Assembly: GCA_964614095.1 (NCBI GenBank)
Contig: CAZTJO010000002.1
Coordinates: forward strand, 1-64,000
DNA: 64,000 nt
Source: CAZWKX01 sp964614095
Lineage (GTDB): Bacteria; Actinomycetota; Acidimicrobiia; Spongiisociales; UBA11373
Reading direction: 5' to 3'
How positions within the stretch are numbered: the first letter of the stretch is position 1; every line of letters starts with the position of its first letter. The position numbers and the translations under genes were made by a program. This document shows positions 47,312-55,335 of this stretch, piece after piece. The notes under the pieces are model-generated. The model was given only the letters and a program-made list of their open reading frames with translations. It was not told the origin of the DNA and did no database searches.

Positions 47312-49594
47312 GTGTTGCGGCCAGCATCCACAGCAGGCAAGGCCGAGTGGCGAGAGTGGGGGCGCGCCATACGATCCGGGCTCGACCTGCACGCCATCTC
47401 GATGCATATCGTCGGTGGACTGCGCCGCTGGGGAGGCCTGCCCGGTGCCCGAGTGCTGCTCTATCAGCCTCTCCCCGATGAGCCGGATATCACCGCACTC
47501 CGCTTCGAAGCGGCGTCGTTCCTGACCCGTACCCCCGAGCGTGGTGAGCTCACCGTGCATCCCTTCGCGGGCCCGATGGAGCGGCACCGCTTCGGTTTCT
47601 TGCAGCCGAGGGATTCGGCGCCCGTGGTGGACCCGGCGCAGATCGATGTAGCCCTGGTGCCCGGCGTCGTATTTGATGCTCAGGGGGTGCGCCTGGGGCG
47701 GGGGTCGGGATACCTCGATCGGTTCCTGGCCCGTCTCCGCCCCGACGCGCTCCGCATCGGAGTGGCCCCCTCGGAACTCGTTGTTGATCGGTTGCCCGTC
47801 GCCGAGCACGACGTCCCGATGACCCACCTCGCCACCGAGGCGGGTGTGGCGGCCGTAGGTGATGCGCTCGGGGCGGCGCTTCCGGAGGAGCTGCTGGTGA
47901 AGACGCGGGCCTGGATTGCCGGTGATCCCGACCCGGAGACCCGGGCGCAGCTGGAGCGCCTCATTGCGCTCGGCGCGGTCGACGAGCTGTCGGAACGTAT
48001 GGCGGGCAGCCTCGAGTTCGGTACCGCAGGGATTCGTGGGGCGGTGGAGGCCGGCTCGAATCGAATGAATCGGGCCACGGTGATCCGAACCACAAAGGGA
48101 TTGGCCGACTACCTCATCGAATTTCGGCCCGAGGGCGGGCCGGTGGTAGTGGGCTACGACGCCCGGCTCAGCAGCCCGACTTTTGCCGCCGACGCCGTTG
48201 CCGTGCTTGTTGCCGCCGGCATTCCCGTGCGGTATTTCGAGGAGCCGGTTCCCACCCCGCTTGTGGCCTACGCCGCACGTGTCTTCGGAGCCCGGGCTGC
48301 GGTGGTGGTGACGGCCAGCCACAATCCGCCGCGGGACAACGGCTACAAGGTGTACGACGCCAACGCCGCTCAGATCATCCCGCCGGTGGATACCGAGATT
48401 GCCGATTCCATCGAACGGGTGGGGGCCGCCGCCGATGTCCCCCGCTGTGAAGGAGCGCTTGAGGGGGAAAACGAACAGGCCGTGCCGATCGAGCCGGCGT
48501 GGCAAGAGAGATACGTCGACGATCTCCTCGGGATCCGGCCACAAGGTGAGGCCGACCGCGATCTGTGCATCGTCTACTCGCCGCTGCACGGCGTGGCCGG
48601 ACACCTGGCCGAGCGGTCGCTCGCCGCCGCCGGCTACCACGAGGTGCACACGGTCCCGGAACAGGCCGAGCCCAACGGCCGTTTCCCCACGGTCCCTTTC
48701 CCCAATCCCGAAGAGCCCGGCGCTCTAGACCTCGCCCTCGGCCTCGCCGGCGACGTCGGCGCCGATTTGGTGCTCGCCAACGATCCCGACGGTGACCGGC
48801 TCGCCGTCTGCCTCCCCGGCCCGGAAGGGTGGGTGCATCTCACCGGCAACCAGACCGGCATCGTGCTCGGGGACTTCCTCCTCGAGAAGTATGCGGGCGA
48901 GGCTCCTCCACTGGTGATCAGCAGCATCGTCTCCTCGCCGATGCTGGCGGCCGTCGCTGCTGCTCACGGGGCTCGCTACGAGTCCACCCTCACCGGGTTC
49001 AAGTGGATCGCCAATGCCGCTCTTGATCTCGAGGAGGCCGAGGGGCTGGAGTTCGTCTTCGGGTACGAAGAGGCCATCGGGTACACGGTGGGCCGGCTGG
49101 TTCGGGACAAGGACGGTGTCTCCGCCGCCGTGGTCTTTGCCGATCTGGTGGCACAGGATCGGGCACGGGGAAAAACGGTCTTTGATCGCCTGGAGCGCCT
49201 GTACCGGCAGCATGGGCTCTGGGTCGGCACCCAGCTCAGTGTGATGCGGCCTGGTGAGCAGGGGGCGGCCGAGATCAATGCCGCCATGGACGGGTTGGCG
49301 GAGCACACCCCGGCGGTGCTCGGCGGATTTGAGGTCGATGCGGTTCTCGATTTTCGCGCCGGCGCCGAGAAACGTCCCCGGTGGCTGCCGGCGGCGGCGC
49401 TCGTCGTTTTTGATCTCGGGGCGGCGGGCCGGGCCCTGGTCCGGCCCAGCGGCACCGAACCCAAACTGAAGATCTACGTCGACCTACGCCGTGAGCTCGG
49501 GGCCGGCGACGAGCCGAGCGGCGCCGAGGCGGCGGCCCGGGACCAGGCGGGACGGATTGCCTCGGATCTCGCCAAGTTCCTCGGATTCAGCTAG
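47312..49594 (+). CDS. Fused 5-formyltetrahydrofolate cyclo-ligase / phosphoglucomutase
   Basis: One uninterrupted 760-residue frame holds two enzymes. Residues 1-185 look like 5-FCL (MTHFS): KAEWREWGRAIR at the start, LYQPLPDEPDI, and the signature VPGVVFDAQGVRLGRGSGYLDRFLA (about 115-140). From about 195 the protein is a complete PGM2-like phosphohexomutase: FGTAGIRG, catalytic TASHNPPRDNGYKVY (Ser near 336), metal loop DPDGDR (about 491), sugar loop GYEEAIG (about 583) and phosphate loop RPSGTEPKLK (about 710). 5-FCL recycles 5-formyl-THF; PGM interconverts glucose-1- and 6-phosphate. An internal GTG (47846) could also give PGM alone, but no stop separates the parts. GTG start, weakly defined. 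Confidence 0.85.
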   Translation: MLRPASTAGKAEWREWGRAIRSGLDLHAISMHIVGGLRRWGGLPGARVLLYQPLPDEPDITALRFEAASFLTRTPERGELTVHPFAGPMERHRFGFLQPRDSAPVVDPAQIDVALVPGVVFDAQGVRLGRGSGYLDRFLARLRPDALRIGVAPSELVVDRLPVAEHDVPMTHLATEAGVAAVGDALGAALPEELLVKTRAWIAGDPDPETRAQLERLIALGAVDELSERMAGSLEFGTAGIRGAVEAGSNRMNRATVIRTTKGLADYLIEFRPEGGPVVVGYDARLSSPTFAADAVAVLVAAGIPVRYFEEPVPTPLVAYAARVFGARAAVVVTASHNPPRDNGYKVYDANAAQIIPPVDTEIADSIERVGAAADVPRCEGALEGENEQAVPIEPAWQERYVDDLLGIRPQGEADRDLCIVYSPLHGVAGHLAERSLAAAGYHEVHTVPEQAEPNGRFPTVPFPNPEEPGALDLALGLAGDVGADLVLANDPDGDRLAVCLPGPEGWVHLTGNQTGIVLGDFLLEKYAGEAPPLVISSIVSSPMLAAVAAAHGARYESTLTGFKWIANAALDLEEAEGLEFVFGYEEAIGYTVGRLVRDKDGVSAAVVFADLVAQDRARGKTVFDRLERLYRQHGLWVGTQLSVMRPGEQGAAEINAAMDGLAEHTPAVLGGFEVDAVLDFRAGAEKRPRWLPAAALVVFDLGAAGRALVRPSGTEPKLKIYVDLRRELGAGDEPSGAEAAARDQAGRIASDLAKFLGFS

Positions 49595-49620
49595 CGAACG
49601 GCGACTGGTTCCCCTCATCG

Positions 49621-49650
49621 GACAACAACCGACCTAGCCGCGGTGTTGTC
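49621..49650 (+). terminator. Probable terminator hairpin after the fusion gene
   Basis: GACAACAACCG (49621-49631) pairs with CGGTGTTGTC (49641-49650) with one bulged A and a 9-nt loop. No T tract follows, as in many actinobacterial terminator hairpins. Confidence 0.55.
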
Positions 49651-49707
49651 GGGCGGTGGCGGGGGCGATCGGGGCTAGCCTGGTTCCCTCCCCACGAGAA
49701 GGTCGAG

Positions 49708-50508
49708 GTGACGCAGAAGCGTCCTGCCCAGAAGCGGCCGGGGCCGGCAACTGCAGTGCCGCAGTCGGGTTCTGCCGCCGGTTCGGTATGGGTGATCCTG
49801 CCCACGTACAACGAGGCGGAGAACCTCGCCGAAGTCGTGGCGCGCGTGCTGGAGCACCCCTATTCCGTTCTTGTCGTCGATGACAACTCAGCGGATGGCA
49901 CCGGTCGGCTCGCCGACGAGCTCGCCGCCGCGGAGCCGCGCCTCTCCGTGCTCCATCGCCCCGCCAAGCAGGGTCTCGGCCCGGCCTATGCCGAGGGTTT
50001 TGCTGTGGCCCTGGCCGCGGGCGCCGAGACACTCTGCGGAATGGATGCCGATCTCTCTCACGATCCGGCCCAGCTCCCCACGCTTGTTGCCGCCATCGAC
50101 AACGGGGCCGATCTCGCCATCGGGAGCCGGTTTGTGCCCGGCGGAGCCATCGAAGGATGGCCGCGCCGCCGGCGTTTCCTGTCCCGCGGGGGCAACCGCT
50201 ACGCCCGTTTTATGCTTGGTACTCCGATGCGAGACCTCACCAGCGGCTTCCGCGCCTTCCGGGCGGACGCGCTGCGGCGACTCCGGGCCGATACCTGCCG
50301 TTCGGCGGGTTATGTCTTCCTGGTGGAGATGGCGTGGCGGGCGCATCTGCTCGGCTGCAAGGTTGTCGAGGTTCCGATCACGTTCCGGGAACGATGCCGA
50401 GGGGAATCCAAGCTCGACGGGCGCATCATTCGGGAGGCCATGTGGCTGGTGACCCGCTGGGGAATGGGAAGGCTGCTGCGGCGGCGGCCTGAGGGTTTTG
50501 CGACGTGA
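49708..50508 (+). CDS. Polyprenol-phosphate mannose synthase-like GT2 glycosyltransferase
   Basis: 266 residues. GT2 fold: VWVILPTYNEAENL, VVDDNSADGTGRLA, MDADLSHDPAQLPTLV, IGSRFVPGGAIEGWPRRRRFLSRGGN, DLTSGFRAFR and GYVFLVEMAW, all typical of dolichol-phosphate mannose synthases such as mycobacterial Ppm1. It charges polyprenyl phosphate with mannose from GDP-mannose for extracytoplasmic GT-C enzymes; the DUF2079 and GT87-type membrane proteins in this window could be users. The first 25 residues are a non-conserved basic tail. Next gene starts on the following base. Confidence 0.88.
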   Translation: MTQKRPAQKRPGPATAVPQSGSAAGSVWVILPTYNEAENLAEVVARVLEHPYSVLVVDDNSADGTGRLADELAAAEPRLSVLHRPAKQGLGPAYAEGFAVALAAGAETLCGMDADLSHDPAQLPTLVAAIDNGADLAIGSRFVPGGAIEGWPRRRRFLSRGGNRYARFMLGTPMRDLTSGFRAFRADALRRLRADTCRSAGYVFLVEMAWRAHLLGCKVVEVPITFRERCRGESKLDGRIIREAMWLVTRWGMGRLLRRRPEGFAT

Positions 50509-52116
50509 GTGCGGTCCCGGCGCCTTGGGGCGGGGCGGCTTGCCGGGCCGGTTTCGGGTAGAGGCACGGCGGTGAGTTCCGCGTCAACAGCGTCCGGGCC
50601 GGGTGCAAGTGGCGGCCGTTCGCTGTGGGGGCGGCTCGGCGACGTTCGGCAGGACGGATGGGGCGGCGCCGGGCCGGGGGCAGCGGTGCTGCGGCTGGCC
50701 AAACGTATTGGGGCCCCGCGGCTCATCCTCGCCGGAGTGATGATCACGTGGTTCATCGTTTTCGCCGTGCTCGTCTTCATGCGGCATGACCGTTTCGGCA
50801 GCTTCGGATTTGACCTTGGCATCTTCGACCAGTCGATCTGGCTGCACAGCCGCGGCGCCGGTTTCAACACGGTGCGCGGGATGCAGACGCTCGGCCACCA
50901 CGGCTCGTTCGGGTTCTTCCTGCTGGTTCCGTTCTATTGGCTTGGCGCCGGTCCCCACTTCCTCAACCTGTTCCAGGTAGCTGTTGTTGTGCTCGGAGGA
51001 GTGCCTGTGTTCATGGCGGCAAAGCGTGTGCTCGGCAACGAGTGGCACGCGCTGATCCCGGCCATCGCCTTTGTCGTTAACGGGGTTCTGCAGTGGCATT
51101 TCCAGGAGATGTTCCATCCCGAGGTCATTGCCATCACGCCGTTCCTCTGTGCCTATGTGGCGGCTCAGCGCCGGCGCTGGCTCCCGTACGCCCTGTTCCT
51201 CGCCCTCGCTGTCTGCTGGAAGGAAGACGTTGCCTTGGCTGCGCTCATGCTGGGCGTCCTGCTCCTGTGGCGGGGGCAACGCAAGGTGGGCCTGCTGACG
51301 ATGCTCGGTGCCGCCGCCTGGTTCGCCTTCGTCAACCAAGCGCTCATCCCTCTCTTCAACAGCGAGGGGGCGTTCTACGGGCAGTTTTTTGGTGATCTGG
51401 GCAGCTCGCCGATTGAGGTGATCGGTTCGGTGATCACCAACCCGGGCCTGATCCTGGAGCGGTTGTGGGAGGCCGATATCCTGTGGTACCTGTGGTATCT
51501 GGCCGTGCCCTTCGGCCTGCTGTCGTTCCTCTCTCCCGGGGTGCTGCTCATCGGGCTGCCGCAAATCCTCATCAACCTGCTGTCCGTCAATTCGTTCACC
51601 TGGGAATATAGGTTCCACTACGCCGCCCTTCCGGTGCTCGCCTTCACCATCGCCATGATCGAGGGCCTGGGGAAGTTCAGGCGCCTGCCGACGCGCCGTT
51701 TCGCTTTAGGCCTCATTGCCGTTCTGGGCCTGTGTTCCGTTGTTGTGATCGGCATCTCCCCGGTCAGTACCCACTTCCGAGACGGCCATTGGCCACTCGC
51801 CGGGAACCAGAGGCAGCAGGTTATGGAGCGTGCCCTGACGCTGCCGGGACCGGACGACACCGTCTCGGCCACCTACGGGTTTGTGCCCCACCTCACCCAT
51901 CGGCACGAGATCTATGAGTTCCCCAACCCGTGGATCCCGTACAACTGGGGGGTCAGGAATGAGAACCAGCGTTCTGCCGAATCGGTGGAGTGGCTTGTCG
52001 TCAACGAGTGGTCGATAGGGGAAGAGGATCGTGCCCTGGTCGACACCATCGTGGCCGGGGAAGGGTGGGAAGTGGTGTTCTATGAGGAGGGCGTGCTTGT
52101 GGCGCAGCACAGATGA
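50509..52116 (+). CDS. DUF2079 polytopic membrane protein
   Basis: 535 residues (515 if the GTG at 50572 is the start). About ten membrane spans follow a first loop with FGSFGFDLGIFDQSIWLHSRG, the acidic motif of the DUF2079 family that is distantly related to GT-C mannosyltransferases. Another conserved piece is HPEVIAITPFL and FSWEYRFHYA-like FTWEYRFHYAALP. The C-terminal 100 residues are extracytoplasmic. Coupled directly to the polyprenol-phosphate mannose synthase gene, it is probably a lipid-linked sugar transferase, but activity is unproven. Confidence 0.8.
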   Translation: MRSRRLGAGRLAGPVSGRGTAVSSASTASGPGASGGRSLWGRLGDVRQDGWGGAGPGAAVLRLAKRIGAPRLILAGVMITWFIVFAVLVFMRHDRFGSFGFDLGIFDQSIWLHSRGAGFNTVRGMQTLGHHGSFGFFLLVPFYWLGAGPHFLNLFQVAVVVLGGVPVFMAAKRVLGNEWHALIPAIAFVVNGVLQWHFQEMFHPEVIAITPFLCAYVAAQRRRWLPYALFLALAVCWKEDVALAALMLGVLLLWRGQRKVGLLTMLGAAAWFAFVNQALIPLFNSEGAFYGQFFGDLGSSPIEVIGSVITNPGLILERLWEADILWYLWYLAVPFGLLSFLSPGVLLIGLPQILINLLSVNSFTWEYRFHYAALPVLAFTIAMIEGLGKFRRLPTRRFALGLIAVLGLCSVVVIGISPVSTHFRDGHWPLAGNQRQQVMERALTLPGPDDTVSATYGFVPHLTHRHEIYEFPNPWIPYNWGVRNENQRSAESVEWLVVNEWSIGEEDRALVDTIVAGEGWEVVFYEEGVLVAQHR

Positions 52117-52152
52117 GTGGGGCCGGAGCACCGGGCCGGCGGCAGGGCTTCG

Positions 52153-53682
52153 ATGACTGAGCCTGCCAACGGCACCCGGAGCCGGGCGGACTCTCGGATC
52201 GACCCTCGCCTCCTGGCGAAGAGAGATCCTTTCATCGACGTCGTGCGGGTGGCATGCATCTGCATCGTTGTGTTCGGCCATTGGCTGACCACGACTGTGG
52301 TATGGGCCGACGGCGGCGTCGACGCGGTCAACGCGCTCGAAGTGATCCGGGCCGGCCGGCTGACCACTTGGCTGGTTCAGGTGATGCCGCTGGTGTTTTT
52401 TGTCGGCGGGTTTGCCAACGCGGTGAGCCTGTCTCGTCACCGCGGGTACCTGCCCTACCTGGAAGCGCGTTTGGGGCGGCTGCTGCGCCCCGCCTACGTG
52501 TTTCTTGCGGTGTGGCTCGCCGTTGCCGCCATCATCGAGATTGTGGACCCCGGCGCTCCGGGTAAGGCCGAGGCGGCGGAGGTGGCGGCGCTGCCGCTGT
52601 GGTTCCTCGGCATCTACGTCGTGGTGGTGGCGCTGGCGCCGGCGGCGTGGAGGCTGCACCAGCGGGCCCGCTTCACCACCATCATCGCCCTCGGTCTGGG
52701 CGTGGCCGTGGTGGACATCGTCTCCCTTGGAGGCGGGATGACCGACCTGGGCGGTCTCAACTACGCCCTCATGTGGATCCTGGCGCATCAGATCGGCTTT
52801 CTCTACGCCGATGGGACGCTGGGGCGTCTGGGTTGGCGCGGGGCCGCCCTGCTTGCCGGTGCCGGCCTGGCCGGGCTTGTCCTTCTTACCACCGTCGGCA
52901 ATTACCCGGTGAGCCTGGTCGGGGTGCCCGGGCAGGCTCGGTCGAACGCGCAGCCTCCCAGCGTTGCCATGGTCGCCCTCACTGTGTGGCTCCTGGGCCT
53001 GGCTCTCCTGCTTCGCCACCCCGTCCGGCGGCTGTTGTCCCACCGCTGGTTCTCTAGTGCGGTGACTCGAATCCACGCCGTGGTGCTGACGATGTTCCTT
53101 TGGCATGTGACCGCCATCTCGGTGGCCGGAGGGGTTTGGCACTCCGTGGGCCTGCCTGAGCCGGAGATCGGCTCCCTGCAGTGGTGGGCGCTGCGTCCGC
53201 TGTGGCTGCTGATGGCGGTGATTCCTTTGGCGGCGCTGCTTCTTGTGTTCGGCCGCATCGAGAGGCACCCGGAGGGCAAGCCGGGAGGGCTCTCGGCCGG
53301 GCGGGCGGCCGCGGCCGGCTTCGGCGTGTTTGCCGTCGCCATCGGCGTGCTCGGCTTCGGCGAAACGGGTTTTTTGCCGCTGGCGCCTGCCCAGGGTGAG
53401 GCTCTGCTCATGTTCGACCTGAATCCGCTGCAGAACGTCTTTCACCTTCTTGTAGGGACCGCCGTGGTACTAACGCTGCGGCGCGGGAGGGCGCCATCCG
53501 CCGCGGTGGCGCTGGTCGGAGCCCTACTTTTTGTGGGTTTTGGGCTGCTGGCGATCTTGGGCTGGGGAATCGTCGACCCGCTCGGTATGGACGGATTCAC
53601 CGGCGACGCCCACATCGTCGCCGGGGGCGCCGCTGTGCTCTTGCTGCTCGTGGTGCTGGCGCTGGAACGAGTCAGGAGCTGA
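52153..53682 (+). CDS. Acyltransferase-3 family membrane protein with DUF4383-like tail
   Basis: 509 residues. The N-terminal 370 residues are an acyltransferase-3 (OafA-like) domain: RDPFIDVVRVACICIVVFGHWL (His in the first span), PLVFFVGGFANAVSL, RLGRLLRPAYVFL and about ten spans. A linker (EGKPGGLSAG) leads to a further set of spans with DLNPLQNVFHLLVGTAVV and DAHIVAGGAAVLLL, the DUF4383 pattern. Acyltransferase-3 proteins O-acylate cell-surface glycans or lipids. ATG 52153 is preferred; the frame is also open from GTG 52117, right after the DUF2079 stop. Confidence 0.8.
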   Translation: MTEPANGTRSRADSRIDPRLLAKRDPFIDVVRVACICIVVFGHWLTTTVVWADGGVDAVNALEVIRAGRLTTWLVQVMPLVFFVGGFANAVSLSRHRGYLPYLEARLGRLLRPAYVFLAVWLAVAAIIEIVDPGAPGKAEAAEVAALPLWFLGIYVVVVALAPAAWRLHQRARFTTIIALGLGVAVVDIVSLGGGMTDLGGLNYALMWILAHQIGFLYADGTLGRLGWRGAALLAGAGLAGLVLLTTVGNYPVSLVGVPGQARSNAQPPSVAMVALTVWLLGLALLLRHPVRRLLSHRWFSSAVTRIHAVVLTMFLWHVTAISVAGGVWHSVGLPEPEIGSLQWWALRPLWLLMAVIPLAALLLVFGRIERHPEGKPGGLSAGRAAAAGFGVFAVAIGVLGFGETGFLPLAPAQGEALLMFDLNPLQNVFHLLVGTAVVLTLRRGRAPSAAVALVGALLFVGFGLLAILGWGIVDPLGMDGFTGDAHIVAGGAAVLLLLVVLALERVRS

Positions 53683-53768
53683 GCCCGGCCCCGCCGGCGG
53701 AAGTGGCGGCGACGGCGCTCGTCAAGGTCGGTGAGCGGCCACAATGGGGTGGGCGAGCCGGGAGCGGG

Positions 53769-54326
53769 ATGCACGACGGGTTCGATCCATGGGCCGATGA
53801 CGAGCGGGCCGAGGCTTCCGCGCCGGAAGCGGCCGATATCGAGCTGCTCGCCATCGAATTCGAGGACGGCCTGCGCGCCCAGGAGGCCCTGATCGCCTCG
53901 CTGCGGCTGCACCGGCGCGGGGCTATTCGCCTCGACGACGCTGCCATTGTGGTAAAGGACCCCCGAGGCAAGATCCGTATCCACCAGACCAAGGATGTGA
54001 CCCCGGGCCAGGGGGCGATGGCCGGAACCTGGCTGGGCATGCTGGCCGGCCTGTTCTTTCTGGTGCCGTTTGTGGGTGCAGCACTCGGGGCGGCCATCGG
54101 GGGGATCTGGGCCAAGCTGCGGGACATCGGCATCTCCGACCGGCAGATGAAAGAAATGGGCGAAGAGCTGGCGCCCAAATCGGCGGCACTCTTCCTTCTC
54201 CTCGATCCGGCGGCGCCGACAACCCTGGTACGCGAGATGCGGCGTTTTGACGGCAGGGTGCTGCACTCCACGCTCGACGAGGGCCTCACCTCCGAGATCA
54301 GGGCTGCTCTTGATGAGGTGGTGTAG
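53769..54326 (+). CDS. DUF1269 family protein
   Basis: 185 residues. ELLAIEFEDGLRAQEALIASLRL, the central IRIHQTKDVTPGQGAMAGTWLGMLAGLFFLVPFVGAALGAAIGG hydrophobic stretch and IGISDRQMKEMGEELAPKSAALFLLL are typical of DUF1269, a family of unknown role with a glycine-rich central hairpin that may sit in the membrane. ATG 53769 follows GGGAG; GTG 53703 is an alternative. Its 3' end overlaps the convergent ABC ATPase gene by 29 nt. Confidence 0.8.
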   Translation: MHDGFDPWADDERAEASAPEAADIELLAIEFEDGLRAQEALIASLRLHRRGAIRLDDAAIVVKDPRGKIRIHQTKDVTPGQGAMAGTWLGMLAGLFFLVPFVGAALGAAIGGIWAKLRDIGISDRQMKEMGEELAPKSAALFLLLDPAAPTTLVREMRRFDGRVLHSTLDEGLTSEIRAALDEVV

Positions 54327-55335
54327 TCGATTCTCGGAGAACAGTGACGCCGCCGGGCTCGACGGCTAGGCGTATCGTGGTACCCGGCTTGGGGGCGCCC
54401 CGCAGCAGGGCTTCGATGACAATGTCACCGGTTTCGATCTCGACGAGATAGTCGGTGCCTCTGAAGAGCCGGGAGCGCAACACTCCTTCGATGGGGCCTC
54501 TGGGATCGACGGACAAGGCCTCTGGGCGAATGACCAGGCGGGCTGGCCCCTCGGCGGCATCACGGGGGGCCGGGATGACGCCGAGCGGTGTGGTGGCCCA
54601 GCCGCCCTCGATGGTGCCCGGCACCAGGTTTTGCTGGCCGAGGAATCTGGCCACGGTTTCGTTGGCCGGGCGGGTCCAGACACCTTCCGCGGTCCCTATC
54701 TGAAGTATGGAGCCTTTATCGAGCACGGCGACACGGTCGGCGAGGGTGAATGCCTCGGTCTGATCGTGGGTCACGTAGAGGGCGGTGATGCCGAGACGGG
54801 TCAGCAGAGATCTCAACTCGATGCTGAGACGCTCTCGCAGTGCCCGGTCCAGTGAGCCGAGGGGCTCGTCGAGGAGGAGCATGCGCGGTCCCGGGGCCAG
54901 GGCGCGGGCCAGGGCAACTCGCTGCGCCTCGCCACCGGACAGTGTGCCCATGCGGCGCTTCTCAAAGCCGCGCAGCTCAACCCGTTCCAGGGCTTCGGCG
55001 GTGCGCCGCCGGCGCTGCTCGGCGGGAACACCCTGCATGCGCAGTCCGAAGGCCACATTGCCGGCCACGTCGAGGTGGGGGAACAGGGCGAAATCCTGGA
55101 ACATGAGCCCGAAGTTGCGCTGATGGGTGGGCACGGTGGTGAGATCCTCGCCGTTCCAGGTGACACTGCCCGTGTGCAGCGGTTGCAGGCCGGCGACGGC
55201 GCGCAACAGGGTGGTTTTGCCCGAACCGCTGGGCCCGAGCACGGCCACCACCTCGCCGTCGGCCACCGATATGGAAACGTCGTCGAGGGCCACGGTCTCC
55301 GAGAACCGGACGTTGGCGGTGAGCACGGCGAGCAT
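54298..55335 (-). CDS. thiQ: ABC transporter ATPase, thiamine import type
   Basis: 345 residues. Walker A GPSGSGKTTLLRA (about 34), Q-loop FQDFALFPHL, signature LSGGEAQRVALARALA, Walker B MLLLDEPLGSLD, switch His in VTHDQTEAF, then a C-terminal TOBE-like regulatory part (about 235-345), making it longer than E. coli ThiQ and more like PotA/FbpC. Assignment to thiamine rests on the TPP riboswitch and thiN at the head of the operon. ATG shares one base with the permease stop (TGATG). Confidence 0.88.
   Translation of the reverse strand: MLAVLTANVRFSETVALDDVSISVADGEVVAVLGPSGSGKTTLLRAVAGLQPLHTGSVTWNGEDLTTVPTHQRNFGLMFQDFALFPHLDVAGNVAFGLRMQGVPAEQRRRRTAEALERVELRGFEKRRMGTLSGGEAQRVALARALAPGPRMLLLDEPLGSLDRALRERLSIELRSLLTRLGITALYVTHDQTEAFTLADRVAVLDKGSILQIGTAEGVWTRPANETVARFLGQQNLVPGTIEGGWATTPLGVIPAPRDAAEGPARLVIRPEALSVDPRGPIEGVLRSRLFRGTDYLVEIETGDIVIEALLRGAPKPGTTIRLAVEPGGVTVLRESTTPPHQEQP

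Noticed and set aside
46391..48649. A 752-codon open frame on the minus strand opposite the SDR and fusion genes
   Set aside because: It is antisense to two well-supported genes, shows no recognisable motif, and long antisense frames are expected at this GC content.
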